Under the pieces are notes generated by a model. That model had not been told where the DNA came from and did not search any database. It worked only from the letters and a program-made list of their open reading frames with translations. Positions 28,435-36,103 of a stretch of 64,000 bases of DNA are shown here, piece after piece. How positions within the stretch are numbered: position 1 is the stretch's first letter; each line of letters opens with the position of its first letter. Both the position numbers and the translations under genes were made by a program. Source of the stretch: an uncultured Spirochaetaceae bacterium (GTDB lineage: Bacteria > Spirochaetota > Spirochaetia > Sphaerochaetales > Sphaerochaetaceae); the NCBI GenBank assembly GCA_944388955.1, contig CALXKJ010000008.1, forward strand, positions 62,001 through 126,000, read 5' to 3'.

Positions 28435-28471
28435 TTTAGCTTTTTGTGGCAATTTGCTTTAGCTTTTTGTG
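28435..28471. repeat. 14-nt direct repeat in the araD-greA gap
   Basis: TTTAGCTTTTTGTG occurs at 28435-28448 and again at 28458-28471, a period of 23 nt, in an AT-rich convergent gap. The 279-bp gap otherwise holds two terminators and no visible gene. Confidence 0.6.
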
Positions 28472-28500
28472 AAAAAAAGGCCAGCATGTGATTGCTGACC
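28472..28500 (-). terminator. Rho-independent terminator after greA
   Basis: On the minus strand GGTCAGCA (28500-28493) pairs with TGCTGGCC (28486-28479), with one G-T pair, followed by seven T residues. It lies 27 nt after the greA stop. Confidence 0.8.
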
Positions 28501-28526
28501 ATCTTTGATTATAATCTCAGATTCTC

Positions 28527-31262
28527 TCAGAAATCCAGAACCTCGATCTTCAGTACCTCATAGTCATACTGCCTGCCGTTGATTTCAAACTGGACATCAT
28601 CTCCGGTTTTGTGATTAACAAGCTTCTGGCCAAGCGGTGCATTGAAGTCGATGATGCCTTCCTCCGGATTGGATTCCCATCTTCCCATGAAGGTATATAC
28701 AACTTCTTTGTTCTCGATTCTGTCGCGGAGCGTAACCCTGGTCCCGAATCCGATAAGATCCGGAAGAACATCGGCTGGTGTCATGACACGGACTGATGTC
28801 AGATCGTTGTTAAGCTCTCCGATACGTCTTTCGAGTTCTCTCTTATGCTCTTTTGCATACTGATACTCACTGTTCTCCCTGAGATCGCCAAGCTCACGAG
28901 CGAAGTTGATTTCCTTAAGTATCTCAGGCATCTGAACTGTGTTGATATCCTTAAGCTCATCCTTCTTTCTGTTATAGCTTGCTTCAGTACAGAGGAATCC
29001 TGAGATAACCTTAGGCGCCTGGGGCTTTATAGGCTCAGGTTTCTTCTCATTGAAATCATAGTCAGGGAAGCGGGAGAGTATCTTCGACTTATAGGAAGCC
29101 TTCTCATCATTCTCAAGTCCACCGTTGAAGAGGATAAGAGGACGTGCATCATCAATATCCTCCCTTGAAGCGGATGAGAGGAATCTGTCGATTGCCCTAT
29201 CTTCAACAAGAGCCTTCCTCAGCGTCTTGATGTTCTTTCTGTTCTCCTGGTTATCAGCAGCTTTCGCTATGTGAGAGAGCGCCATAAGCTCTGCACGGAA
29301 TATCTGATCCCTTGTGACATCTGCCTTCTGAAGATCGCTATCTGAAAGATTTGCCTCGCAGGAGAAGAAGATGAAGGAAGGAATGGAATCCCTGAAGGAC
29401 TCTACAGTCTTCTTAATCAGAGCATAATATACAGCACCCTTCCTGAGTCTTCTGAGCTTCGTCGGAATATATGAATTGATATATTCCGGGAAGATAAGGA
29501 CGAGTGTGTCGGCAGCTGCTGCCTTATCGTAGTCGATGACAGCATCGACGAATTCCTTCTTAAGGACAGTACTGTCGATAGCAGCGAAGATTTCCTTTAT
29601 CTCATTTTCCTCGAGGTTCCTGTAAAGCGAGTCGAATGAGACATCGAATGAAACAGGAACACCCTTCTCAGAAAGATAATCGAGAAGAAGCACAGAGGCT
29701 ATTCTTATTGAAAGCTGTGTCTTCTCTGAAGAAAGCTGATCCTGGAAGTAAGAGACCATTTCCATGAATGCGTCCGATGACTTCTCAATCTGCTTGTTCG
29801 AAAGCGCTGATATGATTGCATCGACTCTTCCATAGAATGTCGTCTCTCCTCTGAAGATATAAAGCTGCTTCTCCTCAGGCGTTGATGGATAAGCCATCAG
29901 CTGATAGACATCAGTTGAGCCTGGGATAATCCTGATATAGCTGTTATCGCGGAGCTCCGCTTTGATTTTCTCCGTGATTTCCTTCCACTCGCTTTCTGTG
30001 AGGATTGAAGGCACTACATCACTCTTCATCTCCTTCAGCGTTTCCTTGTTATCGGCAGCAGAGTAGAGAAGGGTGCGTACAAGCCATGCAATACCGCCAT
30101 CTCCCATGATCTTCGCCTTGATCTTAGGAGCTGGAACGCCTTTCTTGATTACCTTCAGATTCTGCTTCGTAAGCGGAGTAAGGGCGTCGAATGCACTCTC
30201 GAGTTTTATCTCCTGTGTATCTGTCGCGCTATAACGAACTGTGACAACTCTCTTCTCGACCTTGATGATAAGGCCAACGCGTCTTGTAGCCTTCTGGAAT
30301 ACATAGGTACCGACAGAGAAAGCAATATCCTTCTCAAAAGCCGATAGAGTCTTTACAGGATCCTTATCCTTGCTGAGGATGTTGTGATGCTTGAGGCATT
30401 CAGCAAGACGCTGTGACTCGCTGTATTTAAGTTCAACAGCTTCCAGCAGCGTGCTTCTTACAGCTGTGTCATCAGGGGTGATGGAAAGAATACGGCGGGA
30501 TATCTCAATAGTGTTATCGAGATTCCTTCTGTATTCAGAGGATGACGGATCATGCACTGAGCGCTCTTTCTTCAGATATGAGAGCAGAAGAAGGTAAAGC
30601 TCCTTTCCCAGCTCCGGATTCTTCTCTGTCTCGTTCTCAGCGAATGAGGAATAGAAAGGATAGCCCGTGCGCCCGTTATCCAGAAGCTTCCTGAAAAGCT
30701 CGCTGATATGACTCTCGTCATCAGCTTTCTGCAATCTGAGAAGCGCTCTCTGGTAATAATTCATCGCTTTCTGCTTATCGCCTTTCTCCTCAAAGTGATC
30801 TGCGACGACGATGATTATCTCCTTGTCGGAGCTATCGGAGCGGACAAGACGTTCATAATAGTCCCATTTTGCCTCCTCATCTCCCATCTGGTCTGCGACA
30901 TCACCAAGAACACGAAGCGCTTTTGATGATTCGCCAGCGGAGAGAATCAGAGCACCGATATATTTCACGACATCCCAGTTCCCAGCTTCGTAGAATGAAA
31001 GAAGGAGGTTGTTGAGACGCATCGAATACTCATGGGGACGCAGCATGAGGGAAATGCGTCCGACTATATAGTTAAGGACTATTGAATCCTCATTTGTTTC
31101 AAGTTCAGCTTTTGCTGCGTCGCGGAGATCCATCTTTGCATCATCATCTGTTATCGCCTGAAGTTCACTATCTATCTTCCTGAAGGCCTCTGCCTTGTAA
31201 TTGGCTGCCATTCTGTTTCCGAGGCTTTTTTCCTCTATCAAAAGCTCTTTGAAATCAATCAT
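28527..31262 (-). CDS. greA: GreA-type transcript cleavage factor with long N-terminal helical extension
   Basis: GreA reactivates backtracked RNA polymerase by stimulating transcript cleavage. Only the last 155 residues or so form the GreA module: a coiled coil with GDLRENSEYQYAKEHKRELER, whose aspartate and glutamate correspond to the catalytic tip, then the FKBP-like domain (GFGTRVTLRD, PLGQKLVNHKTGD). The preceding 750 residues are mostly helical with TPR-like repeats (residues about 100-180), of unknown role. Spirochaete GreA proteins of about 900 residues are known. I chose ATG 31262 because AAGGAG lies 6 nt upstream; a longer frame begins 7 codons earlier without a site. It has a strong divergent promoter and a leader hairpin. 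Confidence 0.88.
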   Translation of the reverse strand: MIDFKELLIEEKSLGNRMAANYKAEAFRKIDSELQAITDDDAKMDLRDAAKAELETNEDSIVLNYIVGRISLMLRPHEYSMRLNNLLLSFYEAGNWDVVKYIGALILSAGESSKALRVLGDVADQMGDEEAKWDYYERLVRSDSSDKEIIIVVADHFEEKGDKQKAMNYYQRALLRLQKADDESHISELFRKLLDNGRTGYPFYSSFAENETEKNPELGKELYLLLLSYLKKERSVHDPSSSEYRRNLDNTIEISRRILSITPDDTAVRSTLLEAVELKYSESQRLAECLKHHNILSKDKDPVKTLSAFEKDIAFSVGTYVFQKATRRVGLIIKVEKRVVTVRYSATDTQEIKLESAFDALTPLTKQNLKVIKKGVPAPKIKAKIMGDGGIAWLVRTLLYSAADNKETLKEMKSDVVPSILTESEWKEITEKIKAELRDNSYIRIIPGSTDVYQLMAYPSTPEEKQLYIFRGETTFYGRVDAIISALSNKQIEKSSDAFMEMVSYFQDQLSSEKTQLSIRIASVLLLDYLSEKGVPVSFDVSFDSLYRNLEENEIKEIFAAIDSTVLKKEFVDAVIDYDKAAAADTLVLIFPEYINSYIPTKLRRLRKGAVYYALIKKTVESFRDSIPSFIFFSCEANLSDSDLQKADVTRDQIFRAELMALSHIAKAADNQENRKNIKTLRKALVEDRAIDRFLSSASREDIDDARPLILFNGGLENDEKASYKSKILSRFPDYDFNEKKPEPIKPQAPKVISGFLCTEASYNRKKDELKDINTVQMPEILKEINFARELGDLRENSEYQYAKEHKRELERRIGELNNDLTSVRVMTPADVLPDLIGFGTRVTLRDRIENKEVVYTFMGRWESNPEEGIIDFNAPLGQKLVNHKTGDDVQFEINGRQYDYEVLKIEVLDF

Positions 31263-31276
31263 GATAAGCTCCTTTG

Positions 31277-31310
31277 AAAACAAAAACCGGGCAGGCTGAT
31301 TACTGCTCGG
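31277..31310 (-). terminator. terminator-like hairpin in the greA leader
   Basis: On the minus strand CCGAGCAG (31310-31303) pairs with CTGCCCGG (31294-31287) with one mismatch and is followed by TTTTTGTTTT. It sits between the greA promoter and its AAGGAG site, so transcription may be attenuated before greA. Escherichia coli greA also has a leader terminator that yields GraL RNAs; the resemblance is in position only. Confidence 0.65.
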
Positions 31311-31322
31311 ATGCTCATAATC

Positions 31323-31351
31323 ATAATAGCACAGCTTCTTTCATTTGGCAA
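31323..31351 (-). promoter_or_regulatory. sigma70 promoter of greA
   Basis: On the minus strand TTGCCA (31351-31346) and TATTAT (31328-31323) are separated by exactly 17 nt. The predicted start near 31316 gives a leader of about 54 nt. The -35 box overlaps that of the divergent rpe promoter. Confidence 0.65.
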
Positions 31352-31374
31352 ACTTAACCGGAAAAGGATATAAT
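31345..31374 (+). promoter_or_regulatory. sigma70 promoter of rpe-dtd-recA, predicted leaderless
   Basis: TTGGCA at 31345-31350 and a perfect TATAAT at 31369-31374 are 18 nt apart. The -10 box ends 6 nt before the rpe ATG, so the predicted start site is the A of the start codon. Confidence 0.6.
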
Positions 31375-31380
31375 CGAGGC

Positions 31381-32046
31381 ATGAGCTCAAGAAGTCTGAT
31401 GATATCTCCTTCTATTCTTGGCGGGAATTTCTCAAATACAGCTGATTGCATCAAAGCCATTGTGGCTTCTGGTGCTGATTATGCTCACTTCGATGTAATG
31501 GATGGACATTTCGTTCCGGAAATAACATTCGGTGTGAAGATGATTGAGAATCTTAGGCCTTTGACTGATTTGATATTCGATGTTCATCTCATGATTGAGA
31601 AACCCGAAGAAACAGTGAAAAGATATATAGATGCTGGGGCTGGTATGGTTTCTGTCCATGCTGAGGCCACATGCCATCTCTGGCGTACCCTGACGCTTAT
31701 CAAGGATAATGGGGCAGAAGCCGGCGTTGCCATAAATCCTGCGACTCCTGTTTCCTTCATCGAGCCAGTGCTTGCTATCGCTGATTATGTGCTTGTCATG
31801 ACTGTTAATCCTGGATGGGGAGGACAGTCTTTCATTCCACAGACTGTTGATAAGATCCGGGAGCTTGACCAGAGGCGAAAAGAAGATGGCTATAGCTACC
31901 TGATTGAGGCTGATGGAGGCATCGGGCGAGGAAATATAAAGATGCTTTATGAGGCGGGCCTTGATATCGCTGTAGCTGGATCTGCTTTCTTCCGTGAAGA
32001 TGATAAAGCCGGATTCATCAAAGATATGCTCGGAGATCTGAGATGA
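31381..32046 (+). CDS. rpe: ribulose-phosphate 3-epimerase
   Basis: Rpe interconverts ribulose 5-phosphate and xylulose 5-phosphate in the pentose phosphate pathway. The 221 residues form a TIM barrel with ISPSILGGNF, the metal-site HFDVMDGHFVPEITFG, FDVHLMIEKPE, VLVMTVNPGWGGQSFI and EADGGIGRGNI. I chose ATG 31381; GAGG lies only 1 nt before it, too close to act as a ribosome-binding site. A possible alternative is ATG 31399. The stop overlaps dtd by 4 nt. It also connects to araD, whose product is xylulose 5-phosphate. Confidence 0.94.
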   Translation: MSSRSLMISPSILGGNFSNTADCIKAIVASGADYAHFDVMDGHFVPEITFGVKMIENLRPLTDLIFDVHLMIEKPEETVKRYIDAGAGMVSVHAEATCHLWRTLTLIKDNGAEAGVAINPATPVSFIEPVLAIADYVLVMTVNPGWGGQSFIPQTVDKIRELDQRRKEDGYSYLIEADGGIGRGNIKMLYEAGLDIAVAGSAFFREDDKAGFIKDMLGDLR

Positions 32047-32534
32047 AAGCTGTGATACAGCGTGCAAAGCATGCCTCATGCACTGTCGATGGCACGGTAA
32101 CAGGAAGTATCGATGATGGTCTTGTTGTCTACTTCGGCGTTGATTCAGGGGATGATGAGTCGATTCTACCCGGGTTTATCAGCAAAATGCTGAAACTGAG
32201 GATATTCGAGGATGAAAAGGGGAAGATGAATCTTTCCATCAAGGATATAAATGGATCGATACTTTTCATCAGTCAGTTCACTCTCTCTGCCGATGTTTAC
32301 CATGGGAATAGACCATCATTCGATTCGGCGGAAAAGCCTGAGAAGGCTGAAAGAATGTATATGAAAGCGGCGGAGCTTATCCGCAATGAAGGGATAAATA
32401 CAGAACTTGGTGTCTTTGGAGCACATATGGAGATTGAATACATGAATCCTGGACCTGCAACATTCATCCTTGATTCATCATGCTTCTCAGATGCCCAGAC
32501 GAGGAGGAAAAATGGCAAAGATAGCCGAGAATGA
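32043..32534 (+). CDS. dtd: D-aminoacyl-tRNA deacylase
   Basis: Dtd removes D-amino acids (and glycine) from tRNAs. The 163 residues start with the typical [17 protein letters not shown] and hold the active-site SQFTL motif. A second active-site motif reads NPGPATF instead of the common NDGPVT. The C-terminal 15 residues run past the usual end and overlap the start of recA by 23 nt, with the strong GAGGAGG site of recA inside. The NPGPATF variant may affect chirality discrimination; the effect is unknown. Confidence 0.92.
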   Translation: MKAVIQRAKHASCTVDGTVTGSIDDGLVVYFGVDSGDDESILPGFISKMLKLRIFEDEKGKMNLSIKDINGSILFISQFTLSADVYHGNRPSFDSAEKPEKAERMYMKAAELIRNEGINTELGVFGAHMEIEYMNPGPATFILDSSCFSDAQTRRKNGKDSRE

Positions 32535-33573
32535 TAATCTTAAAGGCAAGAAAGAAGCGCTTGAAGCTGCAAGATTGCAGATAGACAAGCAATTCGGAAA
32601 AGGCTCTCTGATGAAGCTCGGAGACAACAAGGAGACGCTGGATGTGGAAGTAATCCCATCAGGCTCTATTCTCCTTGATGAAGCATTGGGCGTTGGCGGC
32701 TATCCAAAGGGCAGAATCATAGAAATCTATGGCCCTGAGTCTTCTGGCAAGACAACACTTGCCCTGCACGCGATTGCGGAGAGCCAGAAAAGGGGAGGCA
32801 TAGCAGCGTTTATCGATGCTGAGCATGCCCTCGATCCTGGATACGCGAGGGCTCTAGGTGTCAATATCGATGAGCTCTGGATATCTCAGCCAGACAATGG
32901 CGAGCAGGCTCTGGAGATAACAGAGTCACTTGTGCGCTCCGGTGCTGTTGATATCATAGTCGTGGATTCCGTCGCAGCCCTCACTCCGCAAGCGGAAATC
33001 GAAGGTGATATGGGCGATAGCCATGTCGGTCTTCAGGCAAGGCTGATGAGCCAGGCACTCAGGAAGCTGACGGGAATCCTCAGCAAGTCTAACACCACGA
33101 TTATCTTCATCAACCAGATACGCATGAAAATCGGAGTCATGTTCGGCAATCCTGAAACGACTACAGGAGGCAACGCGCTTAAATTCTATGCATCAGTCAG
33201 AATGGATGTCAGGAGAATCGAGAGCATCGGAAAGAGCGCTGATGAAGTAACAGGTAACAGGGTGAGAGTGAAGATCGTCAAGAACAAGGTCGCGCCTCCA
33301 TTCCGGAAATGTGAGCTTGATCTCCTCTTCGGCACTGGAATCTCATACACAGGCTCATTGCTCGATGCGGCGCTGAAGTACAACCTTATCGAGAAAGCCG
33401 GAGCCTGGTATTCCTATAATGGAGAAAAGATCGGGCAGGGTAGAGATAAGACACTTGAGTACATCGCCCAGAACAATGACTTTGCCACTGAGCTTGACGC
33501 AAAGCTAAGGGAAATCATGTTCCCATCAAAGAGCGGAGACGCTATTGTTGAGAAGCAGGAGTCTCAGGTATAA
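32512..33573 (+). CDS. recA: recombinase RecA
   Basis: RecA forms filaments on single-stranded DNA and drives homologous recombination. The 353 residues contain Walker [56 protein letters not shown] and the [12 protein letters not shown] loop. I chose ATG 32512 (GGAGG 4 nt upstream); an earlier in-frame start would lie deep within dtd. It has no visible promoter or LexA-like box of its own and starts inside dtd, so it is probably expressed from the rpe promoter. Its stop codon forms part of the TATAAT box before scpA. Confidence 0.98.
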   Translation: MAKIAENDNLKGKKEALEAARLQIDKQFGKGSLMKLGDNKETLDVEVIPSGSILLDEALGVGGYPKGRIIEIYGPESSGKTTLALHAIAESQKRGGIAAFIDAEHALDPGYARALGVNIDELWISQPDNGEQALEITESLVRSGAVDIIVVDSVAALTPQAEIEGDMGDSHVGLQARLMSQALRKLTGILSKSNTTIIFINQIRMKIGVMFGNPETTTGGNALKFYASVRMDVRRIESIGKSADEVTGNRVRVKIVKNKVAPPFRKCELDLLFGTGISYTGSLLDAALKYNLIEKAGAWYSYNGEKIGQGRDKTLEYIAQNNDFATELDAKLREIMFPSKSGDAIVEKQESQV

Positions 33574-33574
33574 T
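33545..33574 (+). promoter_or_regulatory. candidate leaderless promoter of scpA over the recA stop
   Basis: TTGTTG at 33545-33550 and TATAAT at 33569-33574 are 18 nt apart. The -10 box contains the recA stop codon and ends 8 nt before the scpA ATG, which has no ribosome-binding site. Confidence 0.5.
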
Positions 33575-33582
33575 CACGCTCT

Positions 33583-34572
33583 ATGAGTGCAGAGAGGGAT
33601 GTCCTTCTTGATAGAAGGGAAGAGCAATATGAATATCATGTGGAGGGCTTTGATGGCCCTCTTGATGTTCTTCTCTTTCTTATCAGGAAGAATGAGCTGA
33701 ATATCTATAATATCGACATCTCCCTGATAACAGAGCAATTCCTTTCATATATCCATGAGCATGAGGCTGAGATAGAGGAGCTTTCGGATTTCTATCAGAT
33801 GGCCGCGGAGCTTCTGTATATAAAGAGCAGGATGCTCCTGCCTGTTGAGACGGAAAGCGATGATGATGATTTCGAGGATCCTCGACAGGATCTGGTTGAT
33901 AAGCTTCTGGAGTATCAGAAATACAAAAGATATACGGATCTTCTGATTGACGGCAGGGCTTCTGATAATTTCCACATTGAAAGGAATGAGAATTTCTTCC
34001 TTGTTCCTTTTGAAGGGAAGGATTTATTCAGAGGTGTAACCCTTGAAAAGCTTCTCCTGACGTTTACAGAGCTTATCACCAGAGAGAATAAAGGGAATAT
34101 CTCTAAAATCTTCAACACTTACGAAGAAGTTTCCCTCGAGGAGAAGAAAGCTCTTCTTTTGGAGCTTCTTGATACCAAGGAAAGATTCACCATTGATGAG
34201 CTTATCGTACATCCTGAGAACAGGATGCATATAATATGCGCATTCATGACAATTCTTGAAGCTACGTGGAATCATCTGATAATCCTCTATCAGGAAGAGG
34301 AATTCGGGACGATTTATATTATCAGGCGTCCTGCAGACTGGGATCCTGAACTGGCTGACGAATATGACAATGATTATGATGAGATGATCAAGGAGGATCT
34401 CTCCGATCCTTCAGACTTCTCCATACTGACAAAAGAAGCGGAAGACCGTATAAGAAAGGAAGAGGAAGAAGAGAAGAAGGAAGAGGTCGAATTCATAGGG
34501 GAAGAGGAAGAAATCGATCTCGACGATGATGATATGACAGGAGGCACTGATGGCACGGACAATGCTCAGTGA
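33583..34572 (+). CDS. scpA: segregation and condensation protein A
   Basis: ScpA is the kleisin that bridges the SMC heads. The 329-residue protein begins with the family hallmark FDGPLDVLLFLIRKNELNIYNIDISLITEQFL (only partly quoted as FDGPLDVLLFLI). It continues with ELLYIKSRMLLP. A winged-helix C-domain (FTIDELIVHPE, AFMTILEAT) follows. Unlike shorter ScpA proteins it ends with about 70 strongly acidic residues rich in glutamate and aspartate. No ribosome-binding site precedes the ATG. The stop overlaps scpB by 23 nt. Its SMC partner is encoded at 53,921-56,752. Confidence 0.93.
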   Translation: MSAERDVLLDRREEQYEYHVEGFDGPLDVLLFLIRKNELNIYNIDISLITEQFLSYIHEHEAEIEELSDFYQMAAELLYIKSRMLLPVETESDDDDFEDPRQDLVDKLLEYQKYKRYTDLLIDGRASDNFHIERNENFFLVPFEGKDLFRGVTLEKLLLTFTELITRENKGNISKIFNTYEEVSLEEKKALLLELLDTKERFTIDELIVHPENRMHIICAFMTILEATWNHLIILYQEEEFGTIYIIRRPADWDPELADEYDNDYDEMIKEDLSDPSDFSILTKEAEDRIRKEEEEEKKEEVEFIGEEEEIDLDDDDMTGGTDGTDNAQ

Positions 34573-35278
34573 TGAGGCAAGGCTTTGTGAAGCTGTCCTT
34601 TTTATAGAGAACCAGCCGCTTACACTCGACAGAATCGTGGAGCTCACAGGCATCAGACCTGATAAAGCTGAAGATGCAATCCAGGAGCTCAAAGAGGATT
34701 ACAGCGACAGAGGCAGCGGCTTAATGATTTCCATAGATGATGACCTGTACTCCTTCAGCCCATCCCCTGATCTCTATCCATCACTGAAGCAGAATTATGG
34801 CAGGAAGGTTGACAAGAGATTATCGCGTGCGGCGCTGGAGACACTTGCCATAGTCGCATATAAACAACCGGTGACAAGAAGTGAAATCAAGAATATAAGA
34901 GGCGTTGACTCGGACTCCATAGTCAAGCTTCTCCGAGAGAAGGATTATATCAAGGTTGTCGGTAGAAGCAGTGCGCAGGGACACCCTTGTCTTTACAGCA
35001 CCACAAGGAAGTTTCTATTCGAGTTCAAGCTTACGTCAATTGCTGATCTTCCAAAATTATCAGAGATAGATAGGCTCAGATTCGAGGAAGAGGAAGAAAA
35101 AGACGAAGCGCCTGCAGACGAGGGAATCGAGAATGAGAATTATGAGATTGAAACAGGCAAGGTTGAATCTCTTGATCTCTCATCCGACGATCTGCCCGCC
35201 CGGAGAAAACCGAAGAAGAAGAGTGAAGTAAATAATGTGAATGATGAGACATCATCCACAGAAGATAAAGAGGAATGA
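34550..35278 (+). CDS. scpB: segregation and condensation protein B
   Basis: ScpB dimers bind ScpA and regulate the SMC ATPase. The 242 residues have two winged helices, with the typical ARLCEAVLFIENQPLTL start and the LSRAALETLAIVAYKQPVTRSEI block, then IRGVDSDSIVKLLREKDYIKVVGRS (quoted in part). The final 60 residues are acidic and low-complexity. AGGAGG lies 5 nt before ATG 34550, inside the end of scpA. The stop is followed 3 nt later by rluB. Confidence 0.93.
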   Translation: MARTMLSDEARLCEAVLFIENQPLTLDRIVELTGIRPDKAEDAIQELKEDYSDRGSGLMISIDDDLYSFSPSPDLYPSLKQNYGRKVDKRLSRAALETLAIVAYKQPVTRSEIKNIRGVDSDSIVKLLREKDYIKVVGRSSAQGHPCLYSTTRKFLFEFKLTSIADLPKLSEIDRLRFEEEEEKDEAPADEGIENENYEIETGKVESLDLSSDDLPARRKPKKKSEVNNVNDETSSTEDKEE

Positions 35279-35281
35279 TTT

Positions 35282-36103
35282 ATGGAAAGCAAAGCAAGAA
35301 GCCAGGGAACGCTCAAGGCTGAGTTCCCTATGAGACTCCAGGTTTACATGGCAAAGTGCGGTGTCGGCTCTAGACGTGCATGCGAAGAGCTCATCAGCCA
35401 GGGCCGCGTGATGATCAACAACAGACAGGTCAGGGAGATGGGGACGAAAGTCAATGCTGATGATGTTGTGCAGGTCGACATGGAGACAATCGAGCTTGAG
35501 GATAAGCTTTATTACATTGCGCTTAATAAACCCAGAGGATATGTCTGCACAAATTATGATCCGAAAGAGACTAAGTACGCGCGTGATCTTATAGATATCA
35601 AGGATAACAGCCTGCTTTTCAATGTAGGTCGTCTCGATAAGGACTCAACGGGACTTATCATATTCACAAATGATGGCGATTTCGCAAATAAGATGATGCA
35701 TCCTCGCTATCAGGTAGAGAAGGAGTATATCGTAAAGCTCGACAGGGCTGTCGAGATTGAGGATCTCCAGAGAGCTATTCACGGCGTGTATATAGATATG
35801 CCCAAGCCATATAAGATTCTCCGCTATGACCTTATGCCTCAGACAAGGCAGTATATCCGGGTAACACTTATTGAAGGAAAGAACCGGGAAATCAGGAAGA
35901 TCTTCTCATATCTCGGGTATGAAGTGAAATCACTTACAAGAATCAGAGTAGGTACCGTTGAGCTTGACGATCTGACGCCAGGGGAATACCGAAACCTGAC
36001 AAGAGAAGAGATAGCCGGGCTTCTTTCGGGTAAAGGCTCATCACAGGCAAAAAGTAAAAAGACAGTTACTATAAGGGGGAAGGAAGATGGTAATCGCGAT
36101 TGA
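35282..36103 (+). CDS. rluB: pseudouridine synthase RluB/RsuA family
   Basis: This family makes pseudouridines in rRNA (RluB: 23S; RsuA: 16S). The 273 residues have an N-terminal S4 RNA-binding domain (LQVYMAKCGVGSRRACEELI, GRVMINNRQV) and a catalytic domain with GRLDKDSTGLIIFTNDG, whose aspartate is the nucleophile, then the EGKNREIRKIF motif. A basic tail of about 25 residues overlaps the start of the cmk/rpsA gene by 17 nt. The scpA-scpB-rluB-cmk order is conserved in many bacteria and supports RluB. Confidence 0.9.
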   Translation: MESKARSQGTLKAEFPMRLQVYMAKCGVGSRRACEELISQGRVMINNRQVREMGTKVNADDVVQVDMETIELEDKLYYIALNKPRGYVCTNYDPKETKYARDLIDIKDNSLLFNVGRLDKDSTGLIIFTNDGDFANKMMHPRYQVEKEYIVKLDRAVEIEDLQRAIHGVYIDMPKPYKILRYDLMPQTRQYIRVTLIEGKNREIRKIFSYLGYEVKSLTRIRVGTVELDDLTPGEYRNLTREEIAGLLSGKGSSQAKSKKTVTIRGKEDGNRD

